64,000 bases of DNA from Arthrobacter sp. 35W (GTDB taxonomy: Bacteria; Actinomycetota; Actinomycetes; Actinomycetales; Micrococcaceae). The stretch covers positions 1,364,001 through 1,428,000 of the forward strand of contig NZ_KI519454.1 in assembly GCF_000482545.1 (NCBI RefSeq). The letters run 5' to 3'. Positions 53,085 through 62,302 of the stretch are shown here, one piece after another (position 1 is the first letter of the stretch; every line of letters starts with the position of its first letter). Both the position numbers and the translations under genes were made by a program. Under the pieces are notes generated by a model. It worked only from the letters and a program-made list of their open reading frames with translations, did no database searches and was not told the origin of the DNA.

Positions 53085-53113
53085 GTTCATAGTGAACAAG
53101 TGAACAACTGAAC
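53085..53113 (+). promoter_or_regulatory. GTTCA/TGAAC half-site array upstream of the DeoR-LacI regulator
   Basis: One GTTCA (53085-53089) is followed by three TGAAC repeats at 53093, 53101 and 53109, with an 8-bp period. The first pair forms GTTCA-TAG-TGAAC. The same half-site recurs four times before the transporter gene, suggesting binding by the regulator encoded here (autoregulation). Confidence 0.65.
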
Positions 53114-53154
53114 AGATCTAAACAATGCTGATCCAAACAATGGGGGCTGGATAC

Positions 53155-54303
53155 ATGTTGACCGAGGACCGTCGTGGACTGATCCTGCGCGAGCTGCGGC
53201 TGCGTGGGTCGTTGAATGTTGCCGAGTTCGCACAGCGGATGGGGATTTCGGGGATGACAGTCCGGCGGGACCTTGCACTGCTGGAAGAGCAGGGCCGGTT
53301 GCAGCGGGTCCACGGCGGCGCCGTGGCGAATCCGGAGCCAGGTCCGGCCGGGATCGACCACAGATCCCCGGCCGGCGCGGCCGGCGGACACAGGGCGCCC
53401 CTGCCCGCCGGCAGGGTGAGGCCGGCATCCACCACCCAGGTTCCCTTGGCCACCATTGGCATGGTGATGCCGTCCGCGGCCTACTACTTTCCCACCGTCA
53501 TCCGCGGAGCCGAGGCCGCCGCCCGGGATCTCGGTGTCCGGCTGGTGCTGGGCGTGTCCAACTATTCCGCCACCGAGGAACACCGGCAGATCGAACGGCT
53601 GCTCGCCAGCGGCGTGGACGGATTGTTGGTGACGACCAGTGCCGAATCCCTGGCGGACAACCCCGCCCTTGAGCTGCTGGCGGCGGCCGAAGTGCCCATC
53701 GTCATTGCCGAACGTTCCATTGACGATGTCGTGGACCGCGCCCGGCTGGAGTCCGTCCGCAGCGACCATGTGCGCGGGGCTGAAATCGCCATGAACCACC
53801 TGTTGGACCTCGGCCACCAGCGGATCGCCTTGTGCCTGCGAGAAAGCAGCCCGACGGCCTCGCGGGTGCGGGAAGGCTACCGCATCGCATTGGGCAGGGT
53901 CGGCCTGATGCCAGATCCCACCATGGACTACGCCATCACGGATGCCCGGAGCGCGCCGGAGGTGCTGCGTGGGCAGATTGAGAAGATCCTGGATGGGATC
54001 ATGGACGCCGGATTGACGGCGGCGATTGTCCACAACGATGAGGACGCGCTGATGTTCGCCGACTGCTGTCTGGCCCGCGGCATCCGGATCCCTGAGGATT
54101 TCGCCCTGGTGGCCTACGACGACGAAATCGCCTCGCTGGGTGCCGTGCCCCTCACGGCTGTCGCTCCGCCCAAGTACGACGTCGGCTACCAGGCCCTGCA
54201 GATGTGCCTGAACCGCGTGGGCTCCTGGCGCGGTACATCGGCGGCGCTGCAGCAGGTCAGCCTGTCGCCGACGCTGGTCGTCCGGAGTTCAACAGTGCGC
54301 TAG
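53155..54303 (+). CDS. DeoR-type HTH fused to LacI-type sugar-binding domain
   Basis: A 382-residue chimeric regulator. Residues 1-58 (MLTEDRRGLILRELRLRGSL, MGISGMTVRRDLALLEEQGR) are a DeoR winged helix ending RVHGGAV. After a Pro/Ala/Gly-rich linker, residues ~98-380 are the periplasmic-binding-protein fold of LacI regulators (LATIGMVMPSAAYYFPTVIR; GHQRIALCLRES; PEDFALVAYDDEIASL). DeoR proteins normally have a sugar-phosphate isomerase-like sensor instead. I chose the ATG at 53155; 53125 is also in frame. It probably senses the sugar imported by the following operon. Confidence 0.87.
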   Translation: MLTEDRRGLILRELRLRGSLNVAEFAQRMGISGMTVRRDLALLEEQGRLQRVHGGAVANPEPGPAGIDHRSPAGAAGGHRAPLPAGRVRPASTTQVPLATIGMVMPSAAYYFPTVIRGAEAAARDLGVRLVLGVSNYSATEEHRQIERLLASGVDGLLVTTSAESLADNPALELLAAAEVPIVIAERSIDDVVDRARLESVRSDHVRGAEIAMNHLLDLGHQRIALCLRESSPTASRVREGYRIALGRVGLMPDPTMDYAITDARSAPEVLRGQIEKILDGIMDAGLTAAIVHNDEDALMFADCCLARGIRIPEDFALVAYDDEIASLGAVPLTAVAPPKYDVGYQALQMCLNRVGSWRGTSAALQQVSLSPTLVVRSSTVR

Positions 54304-54312
54304 AACGGCCGC

Positions 54313-54358
54313 GTTCACCCCGATTGTTCATTTGTGTTCATTTGATTGTTGTTGTTCA
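54313..54358 (+). promoter_or_regulatory. GTTCA half-site array upstream of the second sugar ABC operon
   Basis: GTTCA occurs at 54313, 54326, 54336 and 54354; the middle two are within a direct repeat of GTTCATTTG at a 10-bp period. It is the complement of the TGAAC repeats before the DeoR-LacI gene. The segment is AT-rich and lies about 80 nt before the binding-protein start. Confidence 0.65.
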
Positions 54359-54436
54359 TTCCGAAGTGTTTGATGGATGTAACCGATGTGGCCCCGGCCA
54401 CACACCCAAACATCGTGGAATTCGAAGGAGAACACA

Positions 54437-55750
54437 ATGAAGCGTCGCACTCTACTGATCGGGGCGGCCGGCCTGTTTGGCAGCGGCATGCTGATGGCCG
54501 CCTGCGGAGCCGAGCCCACGCCGGCCAGCAGCCCCAAACCCACCACGGTGCCCACCGGCACGCTCACCTTCTGGTCCGCGCTGGCCGGCATGGACAAGGT
54601 GGCTGCGGCATTCAACGCAAGCCAGAGCAACATCAAGGTCACCTTCGAGACCATTCCGGACGGATCCAACGGCGGCTACGCCAAGTTGTCCACGGCCATC
54701 ACCGCCGGCAACGGTCCGGACGTAGCCACCATCGAATATCCGCAGCTGCCGCAGTTTGTCAGCAACGGCCAGGTCCAGGCGCTGGACGGTTTGATTGACA
54801 ACGCAGCCACCGTGGACCAGCTCTCCCAGGAGATCCGCGCGTTGGTCCAGTTTGGCGGGAAGACCTACGCACTGCCCTACGATGCCGCTCCGCTGATCAT
54901 GTGGTACCGCAAGGACATGCTGGACAAGGCCGGCGTGTCCGTGCCGACCACGTGGGAGGAGTTCGAGGCGGCCGGGCGCAAGCTCAAGGCCGTCGCACCG
55001 GATTCCTACCTGGCCAGCTTCAACCCCAACGAGGTTGCCGTGACGGCCGCACTGGCGTGGCAGGCCGGCGGCAAGTGGTTTGGCACCGCGGGGGACAGCT
55101 GGAAGGTGGGCGTGAACGACGCCGCCACCCAGAAGGTCGCCGACTACTGGCAGAAACTGATCGACGACAAAATCGTCAAGGTGGAGCAGGCGTTCAGTGA
55201 CGAGTGGAGCCTGGACATGGCCAACGGCACCGTCGTGGGCGTGCTGGGCGCCAACTGGAGCGCCACGGGCATCCAAAAGCGCACCCAGGCCAGCGGCCAG
55301 CAGGGCCAGTGGATCGCTGCCGTGGTGCCCAACTGGGGCAGGCCCGCCGGTTCCTTCTACGGCGGATCCAGCTTCAACATCACCAAGAGCAGCAAGAACC
55401 CCGCGGCGGCCGCCAAGTTCATCGAATTCCTCACCACCGATCCGGCCGCCATCACGGCACGGGGCAACACCGGCTCGGCGTTCCTGGCCTTCCCGAGCCT
55501 GACGCCCGTGGCACAGAAGGCCTACGATGCCAGCTACTTCGGCAATGACATCTACTCCGTGTTCAACAAGGCCTATGCGTCCGTGACGCCCGGCTGGCAG
55601 TGGGGCCCCAACTGGGACATCACCAACACGGCCTTCAAGGACGCCTACGGAAAGCTGAGCACCGGCGGCACCGTGCGTGCGGCCGTTGATTCGGCCCAGC
55701 AGGCAACAGTGTCCGGCCTCAAGCAAACCGGCCTGTCCGTCAGCCAGTAG
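54437..55750 (+). CDS. carbohydrate ABC transporter substrate-binding lipoprotein
   Basis: A 437-residue lipoprotein. The signal peptide (MKRRTLLIGAAGLFGSGMLM) ends at a lipobox AAC, Cys23. The mature domain is family-1 solute-binding: TLTFWSALAGMDKVAAAFNA, YALPYDAAPLIMWYRKDMLD and GGSSFNITKSSKNPAAAAKF. GAAGGAGAACACA precedes the ATG. First gene of a four-gene operon; the GTTCA array upstream implies control by the DeoR-LacI regulator. The sugar is unknown. Confidence 0.93.
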   Translation: MKRRTLLIGAAGLFGSGMLMAACGAEPTPASSPKPTTVPTGTLTFWSALAGMDKVAAAFNASQSNIKVTFETIPDGSNGGYAKLSTAITAGNGPDVATIEYPQLPQFVSNGQVQALDGLIDNAATVDQLSQEIRALVQFGGKTYALPYDAAPLIMWYRKDMLDKAGVSVPTTWEEFEAAGRKLKAVAPDSYLASFNPNEVAVTAALAWQAGGKWFGTAGDSWKVGVNDAATQKVADYWQKLIDDKIVKVEQAFSDEWSLDMANGTVVGVLGANWSATGIQKRTQASGQQGQWIAAVVPNWGRPAGSFYGGSSFNITKSSKNPAAAAKFIEFLTTDPAAITARGNTGSAFLAFPSLTPVAQKAYDASYFGNDIYSVFNKAYASVTPGWQWGPNWDITNTAFKDAYGKLSTGGTVRAAVDSAQQATVSGLKQTGLSVSQ

Positions 55751-55756
55751 CCACCC

Positions 55757-55784
55757 GGGGTCCGCATCGAAGGGTGCGGACCCC
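55757..55784 (+). terminator. intra-operon stem-loop between binding-protein and permease genes
   Basis: GGGGTCCGCA (55757-55766) and TGCGGACCCC (55775-55784) form a perfect 10-bp stem with an 8-nt loop, just after the binding-protein stop and before the permease ribosome site. Same position as the stem-loop in the first sugar operon; probably partial attenuation or 3'-end protection. Confidence 0.7.
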
Positions 55785-55799
55785 AGCTAGGAGAACCCC

Positions 55800-56732
55800 A
55801 TGGCCACTTCGGCAATCACCACTACTGTTCGTACGCGGCGGCGTACGTCCTCGGGCACCGGCGGCAAGTCCGCGGCGCTTTTCCTGACCCCCTTCTTCGC
55901 TGTCTTCGCCGTCGCCATGGTCGCTCCGGTGGTGTATTCGATAGTGCTCAGCTTCTACTCCCAGCAGAAGTCGGGACTGGGCTTTGGCGAAGCCAAGACG
56001 ACGTTTGTCGGCATCGAGAACTACCTGCAGGTCCTTGCCTCGGAGTCGTTTGTTGGCGGCATCGTCAGGCTGCTGGTCTACTGCATCATCTACATCCCGG
56101 CCATGGTGGGCGCCGCCGTCGTCTTCGCCCTGCTCCTGGACGCGGGCGTGGCCCGGGCCCGCAAGCTGTTCCAGCTGCTGGTGTTCCTGCCCCACGCCGT
56201 TCCCGGCGTCATCGCTGCCCTCATCTGGTCCTATCTCTACACGCCCGGCATCAGCCCGCTGGTGCAGGCCCTGGCCAGCGGAGGCATCCAGATCAACTTC
56301 CTGGACGCCCACTGGGTGCTGCCTTCCATCGTGAACATCGGGGTCTGGGAATGGACCGGCTACAACGTCATCATCTTGTTCACGGCCCTGCAGGCCGTGC
56401 CGCGGGAGGTGCTGGAAGCGGCCCGTGTGGATGGTGCCAGTGAGATCCGCCTGTCGCTGAGCATCAAGTTCCCGCTGATCCTGCCGGCGCTGAGTGTCAT
56501 CATGCTCTTCACCATCATCGGAACCCTGCAGCTGTTCACCGAGCCGACCATCATCGGCAAGGCCACGTCAGCTGTCACCAGCACCTGGGTCCCGAACATG
56601 TGGGCCTATGACGCAGCCTTCATTCGGCACAACCTCAACCAGGCCGCGGCGGCATCGATCATCATCGCCGCCTTGGCAGCGATCCTGTCCCTGGCCGTCA
56701 CCCGATTCAATTCCAGGATGAACAAAGCATGA
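55800..56732 (+). CDS. carbohydrate ABC transporter permease, MalF type
   Basis: A 310-residue permease with six helices: ALFLTPFFAVFAVAMVAPVV opens it and REVLEAARVDGASEIRLSLS is the EAA loop. AGGAGAACCCC precedes the ATG. The stop overlaps the next permease (ATGA). No ATPase gene is present, as in the other sugar operon, so a shared MsiK-like ATPase is expected. Confidence 0.92.
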   Translation: MATSAITTTVRTRRRTSSGTGGKSAALFLTPFFAVFAVAMVAPVVYSIVLSFYSQQKSGLGFGEAKTTFVGIENYLQVLASESFVGGIVRLLVYCIIYIPAMVGAAVVFALLLDAGVARARKLFQLLVFLPHAVPGVIAALIWSYLYTPGISPLVQALASGGIQINFLDAHWVLPSIVNIGVWEWTGYNVIILFTALQAVPREVLEAARVDGASEIRLSLSIKFPLILPALSVIMLFTIIGTLQLFTEPTIIGKATSAVTSTWVPNMWAYDAAFIRHNLNQAAAASIIIAALAAILSLAVTRFNSRMNKA

Positions 56733-57649
56733 GCACCAAGATCCTTTCCCGCCCGCCGGCAGCGACCCGCGCCGTCGAGCCTCTTCCCACAAGGCCGAGG
56801 AAGTCGGCCGTCGGCGGCGGCCTGGGCAGCAAACTGACTGTCAACGGCCTCCTGATCCTTGGCTCGGCGTACATGATTGTGCCAGTGCTCTGGCTGCTGT
56901 TTGCGTCCACAAAGAATGCGGCGGACCTCTACGGCACCGGCGCCTACTCCCTGGGCACCTTCGCCCTCTTCGACAACATCAAGCACGTGGCCTCCCAAGA
57001 CGGCGGAATCTTCTTCCGCTGGATGGCCAACTCGGTGATGTACGCCGGATTCGGTGCGGTGTTCGGCGGGCTGATCTCCGTGATGGCCGGCTACGCCTTC
57101 GACAAGTTCCAGTTCAAGGGCAAGGACTCCTTCTACGGCATCGTGCTGGTGGGCGTGCTGATCCCCAACACGGCCACGGTGCTGCCGATGTACCTGCTGG
57201 CCTCCCAGCTCGGCATCACGAACACCATGTGGGCTGTCCTGATTCCGGTGCTGTGCAATCCCTTCGGCGTCTACCTGGCCAGGGTCTACAGCGCATCCTA
57301 TGTTCCGGCGGAAACGCTGGAGGCGGCCCGCATGGACGGTGCCGGGCCCATCCGGTCCTTCTTCTCCCTGGGCCTGCCGATGATGATGCCGGGCTATGTC
57401 ACCATCGGGCTCTTCCAATTCGTGGGCGTGTGGAACAACTTCATGCTCCCGCTGGTCATGCTGCAGAACCAGCAGCTGCTGCCCGTCAGCGTCGGCATCT
57501 CGATCTGGCAGGGCTACTCGGTGCCGCTGCCGGAGTTCACGCCGATGGTGATCACCGGGTCCCTGCTCTCCATCATTCCGCTGCTCGTGGCGTTCATTCT
57601 GCTGCAGCGCTTCTGGAAGTCCGGGCTGACCTCGGGGAGCGTCAAGTGA
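56729..57649 (+). CDS. carbohydrate ABC transporter permease, MalG type
   Basis: A 306-residue permease: LTVNGLLILGSAYMIVPVLW is the first helix and AETLEAARMDGAGPIRSFFS the EAA loop; it ends SGLTSGSVK as MalG-type subunits do. It begins with an N-terminal Arg/Pro-rich cytosolic stretch of ~30 residues. Overlaps both neighbours (ATGA before, GTGA after), so the operon is translationally coupled. Confidence 0.92.
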   Translation: MSTKILSRPPAATRAVEPLPTRPRKSAVGGGLGSKLTVNGLLILGSAYMIVPVLWLLFASTKNAADLYGTGAYSLGTFALFDNIKHVASQDGGIFFRWMANSVMYAGFGAVFGGLISVMAGYAFDKFQFKGKDSFYGIVLVGVLIPNTATVLPMYLLASQLGITNTMWAVLIPVLCNPFGVYLARVYSASYVPAETLEAARMDGAGPIRSFFSLGLPMMMPGYVTIGLFQFVGVWNNFMLPLVMLQNQQLLPVSVGISIWQGYSVPLPEFTPMVITGSLLSIIPLLVAFILLQRFWKSGLTSGSVK

Positions 57650-58677
57650 GCGCCCCTGCACCGGCGGTGGACAAGGGGCTGAACGTGGCATTGGCCATGC
57701 CAGCGGCGACGGCGGAGCGGTTGTTCCCGCCCAGCCTGCTGGACACGCTGGAGACGGAGGCCAACCTGCTCAGCCGCCGGCCGCTGGAGGAGTTCTCCTC
57801 GGCGGATGCGCTGGCCGTGCTCGCCCAGGCGGACGTCCTCATCACCGGCTGGGGGTGTGCGATGATCGACGGCGTGGTGCTCGACGCAGCACCACGGCTG
57901 CGCTACATCCTGCATTCGGCCGGCACTGTACGCAACCATGTGGGCGAGGCCTGCTGGGAGCGCGGCATCCAGATCAGCACTGCCGCGGATGCCAACGCCA
58001 TCCCCGTTGCCGAGTACACGGTGGCGATGATCCTGCTGGCCAACAAGCGGGTGCTGCAGATAGCCAGGACCATGCATGCACTGCGCACTCCCGTGGAACC
58101 GGAGGATGAATTCCCGGATCTGGGCAACTACCGCAAGCGCGTCGGGATCATCGGAGCCTCAAAGATCGGCCGGCATGTTCTCCGCCTGCTGCAGCCGTAC
58201 GACGTCGAGGTGGTGGTCTCGGATCCATTCCTCAGTGAGGCAGAGGCCGAGTCCCTGGGCGTGAAGTCTGTTGGCCTGGACGAGCTCGTGGCCAGCAGCG
58301 ACGTCGTCTCGCTGCACGCGCCGTCCCTGCCCTCCACGCTCAACCTCGTCGACGCCCGCCAGATTGCCAATCTCCGTCCCGGAGCCACGTTCATCAACAC
58401 CGCCCGGGGCGAGCTGGTGGACCAGGATGCTCTGCTGCGCCGGTTGGAGACGGGCGACATCTATGCGGTGCTGGACGTGACCACACCGTGGGTGCTTCCC
58501 CAGGACTCGGGCTTCTATACGAACGCCAATGTCCTGCTGACGCCGCACATGGCGGGGTCCTTCGGCACCGAACTGGCACGGATGGCGGACAGCACGGTGG
58601 CAGAGGCGCACAGGATTGCGCGCGGAGAGCCGCTGCGCTTCCCCCTGCGGGCGCGGGATCTGGAGTTCACCGCCTAG
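57646..58677 (+). CDS. D-isomer-specific 2-hydroxyacid dehydrogenase, NAD-dependent
   Basis: A 343-residue dehydrogenase. The NAD fold reads RVGIIGASKIGRHVLRLL (GxGxxG with Ala/Ser variation), the catalytic Arg is in FINTARGELVD and the His in NVLLTPHMAGS. Residues 1-110 form the substrate domain. It reduces 2-oxo acids or oxidises D-2-hydroxy acids, possibly a sugar-acid derivative of the imported compound. It starts GTG overlapping the permease stop (GTGA), and its stop abuts the convergent DUF3817 gene. Confidence 0.9.
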   Translation: MSAPAPAVDKGLNVALAMPAATAERLFPPSLLDTLETEANLLSRRPLEEFSSADALAVLAQADVLITGWGCAMIDGVVLDAAPRLRYILHSAGTVRNHVGEACWERGIQISTAADANAIPVAEYTVAMILLANKRVLQIARTMHALRTPVEPEDEFPDLGNYRKRVGIIGASKIGRHVLRLLQPYDVEVVVSDPFLSEAEAESLGVKSVGLDELVASSDVVSLHAPSLPSTLNLVDARQIANLRPGATFINTARGELVDQDALLRRLETGDIYAVLDVTTPWVLPQDSGFYTNANVLLTPHMAGSFGTELARMADSTVAEAHRIARGEPLRFPLRARDLEFTA

Positions 58678-59079
58678 CTAGCGGCCGGCGGCCTTCGCCA
58701 GTTCGCCGTCGTCGGACACGTCCTGGTCCTGGGGCCGGGCGCCGCCGGCCGGATCCTTCACCGGGGGAGCGGAGAGGCTGCCGCGGCGCCGAAGCCACAT
58801 CTCCACGGGAATGGTCGCCAGCGGCGGGACGGCGGCGGCCAGCGCAGCGAGGGCAACCCACCACGTCCAGCGCAGCCGGATGGCCGCGAGGATCGTCACT
58901 GCGACGTAGATGAGGAACGCGGCACCGTGCAGGGCGCCGAAGATCCTGACGCCAACTTCAGTCGTTTCCGTGCCGTACTTCAGGAACATGCCCACCAGCA
59001 GCCCCGCCCAGGTGAAGGCCTCGATAATGGCAATGGCTTTGAAGATGCGGCCGACGGCGCTGATGCCGGGATTGGTCAC
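58678..59079 (-). CDS. DUF3817 membrane protein
   Basis: A 133-residue membrane protein with three helices: GRIFKAIAIIEAFTWAGLLV, RIFGALHGAAFLIYVAVTIL and WVALAALAAAVPPLATIPVE, then a charged tail. This is the DUF3817 pattern, widespread in actinobacteria with no known function. I chose GTG at 59079, preceded by AAGGACAACCC; the frame continues upstream without similarity. Confidence 0.82.
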   Translation of the reverse strand: MTNPGISAVGRIFKAIAIIEAFTWAGLLVGMFLKYGTETTEVGVRIFGALHGAAFLIYVAVTILAAIRLRWTWWVALAALAAAVPPLATIPVEMWLRRRGSLSAPPVKDPAGGARPQDQDVSDDGELAKAAGR

Positions 59080-59257
59080 GGTGGGTTGTCCTTCTACACG
59101 GGGCGGGCCAGGCGTTCTGCTGTCCCCGGCAATCCGTCCCATGCTAGTGGAGCCGTCTGGGAGGAACCTTGGGACGTGGTGGCTGGCGATAGTGTAGTCA
59201 GCAACCGTTGCCGGCGCCGCGCCGTGCGGGTGGCCCAGCCCAACAGATGGAGAGACG

Positions 59258-61648
<2,391 letters not shown>

Positions 61649-61672
61649 GAACAGCACTGCCGAAGCTGCGGC

Positions 61673-61705
61673 GGACCGGCACTGGCCCCGGGGCCGTGCC
61701 GGTCC
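61673..61705 (+). terminator. hairpin terminator after the UvrA-like gene
   Basis: GGACCGGCAC (61673-61682) and GTGCCGGTCC (61696-61705) form a perfect 10-bp stem; the 13-nt loop contains GGCCCCGGGGCC, itself self-complementary. It follows the stop by 24 bp. Confidence 0.75.
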
Positions 61706-61754
61706 TAGACTGGGCCCGTGAACATCGGACCGGCCCCACGCCACGCACGGATTG

Positions 61755-61844
61755 GCTATCCGATAGCTGCTTGACGCACTCTGCCCGCGGCCCGCCGCCT
61801 CTTTTGCTGGACATCGATCCAGTCTGCGAGAGGAGGTGAAATAC
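61755..61844 (+). promoter_or_regulatory. structured leader of the small S1-domain gene
   Basis: GCTATC-C-GATAGC (61755-61767) is a perfect 6-bp inverted repeat, TTGACG (61771-61776) could be a -35, and CTGGA-CATCGA-TCCAG (61807-61822) forms a small hairpin after a CTTTTG stretch. The leader ends with GAGAGGAGGTGA, a near-perfect Shine-Dalgarno, the strongest in the window. The arrangement suggests high or post-transcriptionally controlled expression. Confidence 0.45.
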
Positions 61845-62057
61845 ATGACTGGACAACACAACACCGCACTTGCTGCGGGTGACGTCGTCACCGCAACCGT
61901 TGCCAAGGTGCTGCCCTTCGGCGTCCTCATCGAGGGTCCCGACGGCATGCCGGGGCTCGCCACCGGCCTCCGCGGCGCCGCCGAGGGCCAGCGGCTCACC
62001 GTCCGCGTTGACGACGTCGACGCTGCCAAGGGCCGCTTCAGCGCCAGCGCCGGGTAG
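61845..62057 (+). CDS. small S1-like RNA-binding-domain protein
   Basis: A 70-residue protein that is essentially one OB/S1 domain: GDVVTATVAKVLPFGVLIEG, then GPDGMPGLATGLRGAAEGQR, then LTVRVDDVDAAKGRFSASA. S1 domains bind RNA; free-standing ones are often translation- or cold-stress-related. The ATG at 61845 has AGGAGGTGA eight bases upstream; the GTG at 61836 is inside that ribosome site. No characterised homologue is recognised, so its role is inferred from fold. Confidence 0.75.
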   Translation: MTGQHNTALAAGDVVTATVAKVLPFGVLIEGPDGMPGLATGLRGAAEGQRLTVRVDDVDAAKGRFSASAG

Positions 62058-62076
62058 GCGCAGCCCCGCCCCACGC

Positions 62077-62107
62077 GGACGGCGGTGGTTCCCAGCCGCC
62101 GCCGTCC
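62077..62107 (+). terminator. hairpin after the S1-domain gene
   Basis: GGACGGCGG (62077-62085) and CCGCCGTCC (62099-62107) form a 9-bp stem with a 13-nt loop, followed by TTCCTTCC. The remaining sequence to 62302 has no gene; it contains GGTGGCGG/CCGCCACC (62220-62256), a possible operator for the exporter gene. Confidence 0.6.
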
Positions 62108-62302
62108 CGGGGTTCCTTCCCCGTGCGGCCGCCCTCTGGTTGAATGGGGATTTGGTGGATGTCCGACCGGAATGTCGGTGCCCCTGGCGATACTGGTAGT
62201 CACTTGCTGCGCGCACCACGGTGGCGGAATTCTGCGCAGATCCGTTGGCCGCCACCACCTCGTGAAAAGTCTTTGTGCTCGTTCCACAACCCTGGAGAAA
62301 CA

